Source: Hemicordylus capensis (taxonomy: Eukaryota > Chordata > Lepidosauria > Squamata > Cordylidae). Taken from it: a stretch of DNA of 64,000 bases. A program made the translations under genes and the position numbers. Positions 54,971-64,000 of the stretch are shown here, piece after piece (within the stretch, counting starts at the first letter, position 1; each line of letters starts with the position of its first letter). The notes beneath the pieces are model-generated. The model did no database searches, was not told the DNA's origin, and saw only the letters and a list, made by a program, of their open reading frames with translations. The DNA is taken from assembly GCF_027244095.1 (NCBI RefSeq), contig NC_069658.1:264128687-264192686 (forward strand), written 5' to 3'.

Positions 54971-55840
54971 TGAACAATTTAAGAAACTGGGATCGGAGTA
55001 TGGAATACTTGCTAGAGTAAACCATAGCAAAATATACTGTCTGGAGAATATCTGCAGAATTTGTGAAGAGTTTATTATTATAGCAATTGTAATATTTGTT
55101 GACTGAATTAGTTAGTTTCTATACCACCTAATATAGAAGTCTCTAGGCAGTATATGCAGGCAAGGACAAATAACAAGAGTTAATAAAAAATAGAAAGGGG
55201 AAGAGAAGAAAGTCAATATAATTACCATATTGTTCCCAACAATGACAGAAAGAAGGAATCCTTGATCATCACTAACACAAACAATTAAAAAGCAATGTGT
55301 GGCTCTAAGACTCTCATGCAAACAACTCTTCACCCACCTTTCAAAACACTCAGTTGCTTTGTATACAGCTACTTGGTCTGTCTACAGCTTCCACCTGGGC
55401 TCTTCTAAAAGAGGTCAAGGAGTGGGGAAGTGCCAGTTATATAGGCTTCTTCCTAAGGGTGGGGTTAATAGAATGATAGGGTGAGGGTGATCTTGAAGAC
55501 CTTTTAAAGCAGCAACATTTCTCTTCAAGTAAAGAAGCAGGAAGAAAGAGAGACAACATGGTGCAGTGGGTAGATCACTGAACTAGCAAGAACTGGGTTT
55601 GCATTACTACTTATCAGCCATGAACTGCACTTGACAGCATTGGGAAAATCCTTTCCTCAATGAAGAAGTGGAGATACAAATGCAATAAATAAATATCAAG
55701 ATTTAAAGCAGGGCTGGAAAATCTCAGCTTCAAAAAGGGGGGCAGGGTGGGGCCCATAGGAGCATGAAGAAAGCAAAAATGAATAAATGGAAAATTGGGG
55801 GTGGAGGTAGGAATACAAGATTGGATGTATCTGTTTAAAG
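54971..55840. other. No recognised gene
   Basis: 55,550-55,625 contains a diverged tRNA-SINE-like phrase (ATGGTGCAGTGGGTAGATCA). Otherwise nothing recognised. Confidence 0.35.
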
Positions 55841-56248
55841 CAGGAGTGCACAACTCGAATACCCCAGTGGGCCGGAACCAACCATGACTTGGTGTGTCTG
55901 GAGACACAGGTAAATGTTCAGCAAATTAATGGTTACATTAAAAGTAATTATTAAATGCAGATGAAAGCAATTATTAACTACTCATTAAAGTATTAATGAA
56001 AGCATGTATTAGTTAACCACAACATGAGGAGAGAAGAGGAGCCTGTGGGCAACTGCTCCTTCTCCCTCTCCCTCATGCACCTTCAAAGCTTAATTTTGAA
56101 AGGGGGCTGACCCCCACCAGGGCCATGGGGCAAGGCAGCATTTTGTAGCTCACCTAGGCACCACAAAACTTTGGACCCACTCTTGGGGCCAGTGACAAAG
56201 TTCCTGTGGGCCAGATCCGGCCCCCAGACCTTATGTTGTGCAGGCCTG
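55841..56248. mobile_element. Non-autonomous hAT element, 408 bp
   Basis: Starts CAGGAGTGCACAACTCGAAT and ends CTTATGTTGTGCAGGCCTG. The 8-bp flanks GTTTAAAG (55,833-55,840) and GTTGAAAG (56,249-56,256) differ at one base. Subterminal GGGCCGGAACC and GGGCCAGATCCGGCCC are typical of hAT-Charlie-like ends. Confidence 0.85.
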
Positions 56249-56640
56249 GTTGAAAGGTATGGGAGTATTCAGGCCAAGGCATCCCTTAGCTAATGTGGCC
56301 AGCTTTTAAAATCAGTCTTGCTTCTGTGCCAGAAATACAGTCAATTCAATTCCTTTATTACGATCACGGACCAGCATAAAATGCAGTATGATAAATGGAG
56401 AAATTAAGTAACCGGAGCATTTCTTCATCACTTTATCTTTCTTCCAGGGAAAACGTCACCTGTTATTTGTCAGGCTTTTATTAAAGAGCTCCACATCTGG
56501 TGGATGTGGGAGTTGAAGGTACAGAGAATGTGATGGAGCAGGAGAAAACTTCCCTTTTGGGAGGGTGGCGGAGAGGAGAATTGTAGGAAAACTGCACAAA
56601 GGGCTGCCACTTTAAAAAAACAACAACAAAACTAACTTGT
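56249..56640. other. No recognised feature
   Basis: Nothing recognised; an A-rich run lies near 56,613-56,632. Confidence 0.3.
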
Positions 56641-57720
56641 TCCTATAGCGCTATATCAGTCGCGCCTGGCACGCAGAAAGTTTGCCTAGGAAGCTCTCCT
56701 AATCCTATCGTCAATCCCTTGCCAGAAACAGCATGACCTATTTTCTGTGGTCCGGCTATTTTAAGGGCGCAGGAGCGCAGGGCCAATGCAAAGCTGGCAA
56801 CTCAACAGACAGGCAATTCGGGGGGGGGGGGGGGCGGGGAGAGGCAATGCCTTCTAGTGGAGAAAGCGACAGGGCTTGGCGTTGGGGCGCCTAGGTCCCC
56901 CATGGATCGGCGGCGGCACGGCCGTCTAATCGGAGAGACTCCTTTTCCTCGGCGCTTTGCTTGCGGGATGAACCTCCGGAGCAGCCCGGCTTGGAATCAG
57001 GAATGGACACACGGAGGAAGGGGCTGGAGCAGCCTGGAGTGGGAGGAGTTGCTGCTGCCGCTGAAGGCGAGGATCGCGAAGGGCGCAATAAACTGATTAG
57101 TGGGTCAAGAAGACGGCCATCGACTACCCTGGGCTGCGTTTTGTGTTGACAACCGTGGTGGGAGACTCGCGGGGCTCTTCTTGAGATCCAACCAAGACGG
57201 GCACGCTTGGATCGAATGAGTTGCTGCTGATCATCCGCCCCAGCGGGGGCCTTGGGGAAGGAGAAAGACCTCGATCCCCCTTCCCCCAAGCCTGACCGAG
57301 GTAGGAACCGACTGCTTCCTGCGGGTGCCGGTTGCTCCGGAGACCTGCAGCCTCTTTCCACCCTAAGCAGCGGCGGGAGGGAGACTCCAGGTCGATGAAG
57401 GTGGGCGCGAAGGGCTACTGGAAGGCCCTGGCCGTGCAAGCGACGTCCTTGGAGCAGCAGCGGCCGAGGGTGCTGTATCGCAGGGCCATACAATTCCTGC
57501 TTGCTCTGGTTGGCGCCCCCCCCCGCCCCCTCTGGGCTCGACGCAGGGTGGTGGTGGTGGTGGTGAGAGGCAGGAGGCTGGTCCCCTTCTCTGTGTCCCT
57601 CGTGGGGGTGCAATTGCGTCAACGACCGAAGTAGTTTTAAAATGTCTACTATGCAGCTCTTGCAGCCAGTGGGATTGCTCTGCTGGTGGTCTCCCATCCC
57701 AGGAACTCACTAGGCTCGCC
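56641..57720 (+). promoter_or_regulatory. GC-rich CpG island with probable first exon of the 9-finger gene
   Basis: About 1 kb of CpG-rich sequence with a G-run at 56,820-56,834. A plausible plus-strand donor is at 57,300/57,301 (CTGACCGAG then GTAGGA). The finger exon at 58,478 lies 1.2 kb downstream. Open frames on both strands (a 268-codon one on the minus strand at 56,891-57,697) have biased Pro/Arg/Ser composition and no domain and are judged by-products of GC content. The island could also act toward the minus strand. Confidence 0.6.
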
Positions 57721-58034
57721 CTTGCTCAGCTTGATTAAAGTGGCAGGATCAAATGCTTCTTGGTAAAATGCTTAAAAATAAGGGAGTGAAATGGGAGGAA
57801 CGCGGGTCACGGAAAGGCAAGATGGAGGGACTGGATGACCTTCAGGATCTTTTTGCCGCCCCCCCCCCCCCAATTCCATTAATCCCACCATTGATAATCC
57901 TCTCGGGGCGACCAGATGCCTTTCATAGTTGTGGAGGAGAGGGGATTTTGGCAGGTGCAGGAGAGAAAAAAGCTGCCTCTGCTGGAATGCTGGGACCTCC
58001 TGAAAAGAATGATACTGAATTAATTATTAATTAA
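57721..58034. other. Probable intron
   Basis: Nothing recognised; a C-run at about 57,858-57,871 and a (TTAAT)n tract at 58,015-58,045. Confidence 0.35.
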
Positions 58035-58150
58035 TTATTAATTATTTTTCACATTTATAGCCCGCTCTTCCTCCAAGGAGCCCAGAGCGGGGTACATGGT
58101 CATGGTCGTGTTTGTCCTCACAACAACCCTGTGTGGTAGGTTAGAATTGT
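58035..58150 (-). mobile_element. Sauria-type SINE 3' half, minus strand
   Basis: CATTTATAGCCCGCTCTTCC, TCCAAGGAGCCCAGAGCGGG and CACAACAACCCTGTGTGGTA are the reverse of the tail and body at 20,380-20,460. Confidence 0.75.
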
Positions 58151-58437
58151 TGGATGACAATTGGACTGCTTTGCTGCCTTCCAAATTGCCTTAGGGATGC
58201 ACTGAATTTCCAAAAGGCCACTGGAATGCATTAAGACAGTATACTTTTGAGTGCATCCTGGAATTCATAGCACCTAGTAAGGCTAATCAAATTAAGTCTG
58301 TGTAGCTCCTTCTGTGCCCCAACTACAGGTTTCTGGGCTCTTCTACCCCCCACCCCAATATAATTTGAAATCCTCATTTCTCCCAAGCTAGAGAGATGGC
58401 AGGTCTCGAGCCCTGTCAGCTCTGTATGAACACATGA

Positions 58438-59529
<1,092 letters not shown>

Positions 59530-60479
59530 ATAGTTATTTATCCAAAACTGAAAATCAGACTCATCATCATCATCATTATTAGCATACAGTGAGGAGAAAT
59601 TCTAGCTGGTCACTTCTCTCCCATCTAGCACTCTCTCCTTTGTCCCACTGTCTTGAACCGCAGATGATTCCAAAGGAAACACAAGTTCTACCTGGGATTG
59701 GATCTGCTGCTATTATTATCTTTTTGAATGAATGTGGTTGGTCTGTCTAGATTTCCTGCTTTCTGAGTGATGCTTTTGCAACTGTACCCCAAGGTCTATA
59801 CTAAGTTCTCAAGCACAGGTTTTCTACCATCTTTAAAATGTGATCTCATATGTTTTCCCCTTAGACTGTGGAGTTCCAGGTCCCTTAATGGTCTTCAGGG
59901 AAATCTCTGGGAATGGCTGCTGTTTCCCAAAAGGTGGAACCAAAGACAAAATGTTCTCATAATAAAAACTTTCGTCTTCCTTCCTCTGTGCCGATTCAAA
60001 TTTGCAGGAAGAACATGTGACAGAATCCTCCCGGAACTTTACCACGTCACATTTGAAGTAGGGGGTGGCATGTTTGAAAGCTGTCTCCTATAAACATTTC
60101 AAGTACAAGGGAAAGAAATACATCAGGGAGAAGGCTTTTAGCTGAGTCAGGCTCACTTTCCCTGTGCTGGAAGTTTTTACGTGAAGGAGTGTTAAAATAT
60201 GCCACTTCCGCTCTGAAGGCTCAACTGGTAGTCTAGGAAGTCTTTGCCTCTATGCTACATCAGCTCTCTCAAGCTGCACTATGGAAGCAAGAAGAAACAT
60301 CCCTGAAACAAGATTGTTCAACTGAGATTGAACTTTTTTCCTACAAATGTGCTATTGTTTTTGCATCCATGTGTCATGGAAAAGACTATTGGAACTAGTG
60401 AGTGTGCATTAAAAAAGGAGAATTGCCGAAGTTCAGGGCTAGAAACATTCATAAGACCCAAAATCAAATCTTTAGGAGA
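59530..60479. other. 3' flank of the 9-finger gene, nothing else recognised
   Basis: Contains a possible poly(A) signal (ATAATAAAAAC near 59,958). No exon recognised. Confidence 0.4.
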
Positions 60480-60576
60480 GGGGTGGCCAACCTGAAGCTC
60501 TCCAGCTGTTGTCAGACTACAACTCCAGTCATCCCCTGCTGTGACAATTGTGCCTGGGCATGAGTGTCTGGAAGAA
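60480..60576. mobile_element. Left half of palindromic hAT MITE
   Basis: GGGGTGGCCAACCTGAAGCT and GACTACAACTCCAGTCATCC match the left arm of the family; the right arm is missing and a CR1-like LINE starts directly after it. Confidence 0.6.
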
Positions 60577-61205
60577 CATAAGAACAATCCTGCTGGATCA
60601 GGCCCAAGGCCCATCTAGTCCAGCATCCTGTTTTGCACAGTGGCCCACCAGATGCCGCTGGAAGCCTACAGGCAGGAGTTGAGGGCATGACCTCTCTACT
60701 GCTGTTACTCCCCTGCAACTAGTACTCAGAGGCATCCTGCCTTTGAGGCTGGAGGTGGCCTATAGCCCTCTGACTAGTAGCCATTGATAGACCTCTCCTG
60801 CATGAAGTTATCCAAACCCCTCTTAAAGCCACCCAGGTTGTTGGCTGTCACCACATCTTGTGGCAGAGAATTCCACAAGTTGATTATGCATTGTGTGAAA
60901 AAGTACTTCCGTTTGTTGGTCCTAGACCTCCTGGCAATCAATTTCATGGAGTGACCCCTGGTTCTAGTGTTGTGTGAGAGGGAAAAGAATTTCTCGCTCT
61001 CCAAATTCTCCAAACCATGCATGATTTTATAGACCTCTATCAGGTCTCCCCGCAGTCATCTTTTTTTCTAAGCTAAATAGCCCCAAGTGTTGTATCCTTG
61101 CCTCATAAGAAAGGTGCTCTAGGCCCCTGATCATCTTGGTTGCCCTTTTCTGCACCTTTTCCAGTTCTGCAAGGGGAGGGGAGGCAAGGGGAGCAATTGC
61201 CTGTC
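60577..61205 (-). mobile_element. CR1-like LINE, longest 3' copy, minus strand
   Basis: From AACATAAGAACAATCCTGCT the minus strand encodes FKRGLDNFMQERSINGY, YFFTQCIINLWNSLPQDVV, FFSLSHNTRTRGHSMKL and, after a frameshift, LEKVQKRATKMIRGLEHLS and LGLFSLEKK: the CR1-type C-terminal order. The 5' break is near 61,205. Confidence 0.88.
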
Positions 61206-61554
61206 CGTATCGAGCCAGTCCCATTGAAACCAACAGGGCTTACTCCCTGGTAAGTAGGTATAGAATTGCAGCTTTTGCCCCCTGCAGAAAAGTCCTGTAG
61301 ATGCCCATGTGGTTGGGGATGACGGGAGTTGCAGTCTGTGAAGCCTATGAGTGCTTATTTCCAAGTAAATCCCACTAGGTTTCCTGGTACTTAATGTGCA
61401 CAAGAATGCATAGCTTAAGGAGACATAACAGGGAAATGTTTCTAAGCACACTGGCTGACATACTGGCTAAATTTATTTATTCAGGAAAATCCCATTGAAA
61501 TTAAAAGGACAATTTAGGCACACCTAACTTGTAGTGTAGGGGAAAGGGAAAGTG
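61206..61554. other. No recognised gene
   Basis: A MITE-like phrase (GGGGATGACGGGAGTTGCAG) lies near 61,315 without a partner. Nothing else recognised. Confidence 0.35.
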
Positions 61555-61795
61555 CACCATCAAGTCGATGTCAACTCCTGGCAATCACAGAGCCCTGTGG
61601 TTTTTCTTTGGTAGAATTCAGGAGGGGTTTACCATGGCCATCTCCCGCACAGTCTGAGATGATGCCTTTCAGCATCTTCCTATATCGCTACTGCCCGATA
61701 TAGGTGTTTCCAGTGAGGATTTGAACCGGCAACCTCTTGCTTGCTATTCAAGTCATTTCCCCGCTGCGCCATTAGGTGGCTAAAGGTAGCAGTAG
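61555..61795 (-). mobile_element. tRNA-derived SINE with GTCGATGTC tail, minus strand
   Basis: Reverse copy of the 4,318 family: tail CAAGTCGATGTCAACTCCTG, body AGATGATGCCTTTCAGCATC and CCGATATAGGTGTTTCC, B box region GATTTGAACCGGCAACC and head TTTCCCCGCTGCGCCATTAG. The most complete copy here. Confidence 0.85.
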
Positions 61796-62954
61796 TAAAT
61801 TTAGTCAGGATGTCAGCCTCTGATAGTGAAGTAAGTTCTACTGCTATCTGCTAGGTTGGCCTCTGTTAAAGCCCCATGGTTGGGGGTGACAAGTAGGAAG
61901 AGCTGGATTTGGGCAGAGGTAGTAAATGTTAGGTGGAGAATGGGATGGCTTCTCTTTTGGTACATGTCAAAAACAAAAGTGGATAGATCTCTAGCAGTTG
62001 TGTAATGGGCAGACAGAAATTCAGCATGAGAAACCTTTACCATCACCACATGCTGGGAAATCAGCACTTGTTGAACTTATTCTTGCAATGCTGATGATAA
62101 AGGAACAGGAGTTTTGCTTAGGAAATAATCACAGCCCTAGTTAGAAATAGCACACACAAATGAACATGTTCTGTTCTTATTGAGGACAAATGACAGAGGA
62201 ATCAGAGCATATTTTGAATATTTCTGTTTAGAATAAATTTGAGTAAACCACGGAAAAAGCTCAGTTTTCATGATGAAAGAAATTACCACAGAAACAACCA
62301 TGTGCAGGTTTTGTGACATGACGTTTCTCTGGTGGATTTTATCAATCTGAGGCTTTGTATCAGTTGTTTTTATTCTTGCCTTCATTGGTAGGGAGATGAC
62401 AAGAATTGTGGGTTTCCTTTTAAAAAGCTGGTGAAACATAGCAGAATTTTGAAAATCTATGAAAGTAATGCAGCATGTGCCATGTTAACCAATAAGCATA
62501 AGTGGCATGGTTGTTAAATAAATGCAGCATTTTACTTTCTGACTTGATGTGCATGATCTCCGAATTTAATCAATAAAGGATAGTTGTGAGGGAAGCTGAT
62601 AAAACATTATCAGATTCTGAATGGAGCTGTGAGCAGTACTTTTGAATTCCCTGCCCAAGTGGGAGGTGAAGCAACTGTGGGTCTCCCAGGCAGAGCTCTG
62701 ACTTGCTCGCCTCCCCTGAATGGAAGGGAGCAGCACATCAGAAATCAGGCACGGTAAGGGCTGCTAAAAAGCAAATACACTTTTGGAGAGTATTGTGGGG
62801 GATGGGGAGAAGAATTCTCATAGCTGCATAATTTGTCTCCCTACAAAACATTACAGAATTCAGGAGGTGCCTCTTGGGTCTGCAAAGGGAAGTCTGGTTC
62901 AGCACTTACCATGATTCTTAATGGACTTCCCAAATATTTAGTCATCAACTGCAC
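61796..62954. other. No recognised feature
   Basis: AT-rich intergenic sequence without exon or repeat signatures. Confidence 0.35.
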
Positions 62955-63292
62955 CTAGTGGCCGATCTGTCAAAACTACTAGCGTGGGCTGGTCTTGAGG
63001 TAGCAAGCATGACTTGTCCCCATAGCTAAGCAGGGTCTGCTCTGGTTGCATCTGAATGGGAGACTTGATGTGTGAGCACTGCAAGATATTCCCCCTCAGG
63101 GGATGAAGCCGCTCTGGGAAGAGCAGAAGGTTACAAGTTCCCTCCCTGGCTTCTCCAAGATAGGGCTGAGAGAGATTCCTGCCTGCAACCTTGGAGAAGC
63201 TGCTGCCAGTCTGTGAAGACAATACTGCGCTAGATAGACCAATGGTTTGACTCAGTATATGGCAGCTTCCTATGTTCCTATGTAAATGGACA
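62955..63292 (+). mobile_element. SINE with 5S-rRNA-like head
   Basis: Near the start, ATAGCTAAGCAGGGTCTGCT and then CTGGTTGCATCTGAATGGGA with GAGAC match the 5S rRNA internal promoter in order and spacing (AGCTAAGCAGGGTC ... CTGGTT ... ATGGGAGAC). Upstream TGAGGTAGCAAGC resembles a tRNA A box. The body and end (CAATGGTTTGACTCAGTATA, GGCAGCTTCCTATGTTCCTA) are shared with the tRNA-derived SINE at 13,683. Confidence 0.85.
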
Positions 63293-63317
63293 AAAAGCAC
63301 CAGCTCTGTGGTAAAAG

Positions 63318-63505
63318 ACAGGAAGCTGCCATATATCAAGTCAGACCATTGGTCCGTCTAGCTCAGCATTGTATACATTGATTGACAGTGGCTCTCCATG
63401 GTTTCAGGCAGGAATTTTCCTCAGCCCTAGGTAGAGATGCCAGGGATCAGACCTGGGACCTTCTGCATGCATAGCAGGTGCTCCTCCACTGAACTACTGT
63501 CCTTC
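63318..63505 (-). mobile_element. tRNA-derived SINE, minus strand
   Basis: From CAGGAAGCTGCCATATATCA through GACCATTGGTCCGTCTAGCT to CTTCTGCATGCATAGCAGGT. Lies tail-to-tail with the 5S-headed SINE about 25 bases away. Confidence 0.8.
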
Positions 63506-64000
63506 ACCAACAACCCAAAGGTCAATGGAGAGCACTCACTGCTGTACAGAATGTTTACTGCTGTGCAGAGAACACTTTGACCCTTTGCCACCTGGCAAAA
63601 AAAAGGCAGTTGAGAAGAGCCTGCTTTCAAGGTGACTTTCCCCCAAATGTTTACAGCCCACACCTCATTTTATCCTGCAGGGAAAAGGGCCAGCTTGGAG
63701 CAAAATCAATCCCACACATGCAGAGGACAATGGATTACCAGCCCGTCACCTTTGCCACTCAGCAGGGGCATAAACTTTGAGGGGGAATTCAAGTCCCCTC
63801 TGGGATTGCCGCCCACTTCCACCCTGAGCTGGCAGAGTGGGGAGCCACCACAGTGCCAGGGGGCTTTTCTATGGAACTGGAGGCCATGGGGTTGGCAGGA
63901 AGGTGCCCAGGAGATGCTGGGAAGGCACTTGGGGGCACATGGGAACTGTAGTTCCTCTCTGAGCTGAATGTATTTCTCCTCATTGGTGCTGTGTGGATGG
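63506..64000. other. No recognised gene
   Basis: Open frames on both strands up to 111 codons without domain signature; possible diverged hAT sequence (CAGCAGGGGCATAAACTTTG near 63,760). Confidence 0.3.

Noticed and set aside
56891-57697. 268-codon minus-strand open frame in the GC-rich island
   Set aside because: Composition is that of CpG-rich DNA (Pro/Arg/Ser/His runs), there is no domain, and other frames on both strands are also open.
63040-63110. 5S rRNA gene
   Set aside because: Only the internal-promoter part matches and it is fused to a SINE body; not a functional 5S gene.

Overview
The window is vertebrate nuclear DNA, most likely from a squamate reptile (a lizard). This rests on spliced KRAB/C2H2 zinc-finger genes, several Sauria-type tRNA SINEs (boxes plus the tail GCTCCTTGGAGGAAGAGCGG), CR1-like and L2-like LINE 3' ends, an R4/Dong-like LINE, and many short hAT elements with 8-bp target-site duplications (TSDs). 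The species cannot be read from the sequence. No bacterial or phage features, CRISPR arrays, or genuine tRNA or rRNA genes were seen.

Genes. There are four C2H2 zinc-finger loci and one Myb/SANT-like (trihelix) gene. (1) A GC-rich first exon at 2.2-2.5 kb and a decayed KRAB-A exon at 5.15-5.26 kb point into the region. A 12-finger exon lies at 26,312-27,789 (+), with another GC-rich leader exon at 22.4-22.8 kb. (2) A two-exon Myb/SANT-like gene of 412 codons lies at 10,656-12,540 (+). (3) A complete-looking KRAB-ZNF runs from about 37.0 to 44.05 kb (+). It has a KRAB-A exon, a KRAB-B-like exon, a finger exon and a small terminal exon carrying one more finger; all junction phases agree. (4) A 10-finger exon lies on the minus strand at 51,272-52,231. 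(5) A 9-finger exon lies at 58,478-59,529 (+) downstream of a GC-rich island at 56.6-57.7 kb. Such genes usually encode nuclear DNA-binding regulators, and KRAB forms often recruit co-repressors. The targets cannot be read from the sequence.

Mobile DNA. Two direct copies of an R4-like LINE lie about 33.9 kb apart (window start and 32.9-35.1 kb); the second is nearly open. An L2-like LINE at 23.6-24.9 kb, CR1-like tails, a probable solo LTR inside a CR1 copy, a SINE family with a 5S-rRNA-like head, and a palindromic hAT MITE with ZNF143-like motifs in both arms fill most of the remaining space. Several insertions are nested and can be ordered in time by exact TSDs.

No clearly new multi-gene system was found. 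The best leads are the 5S-headed SINE, the split finger array of the KRAB-ZNF, the three-finger higher-order repeat in the 12-finger gene, the decayed KRAB exon with a reusable start codon, and two long palindromes. All coordinates were read by eye; repeat boundaries without a TSD are accurate only to about 10-20 bases.
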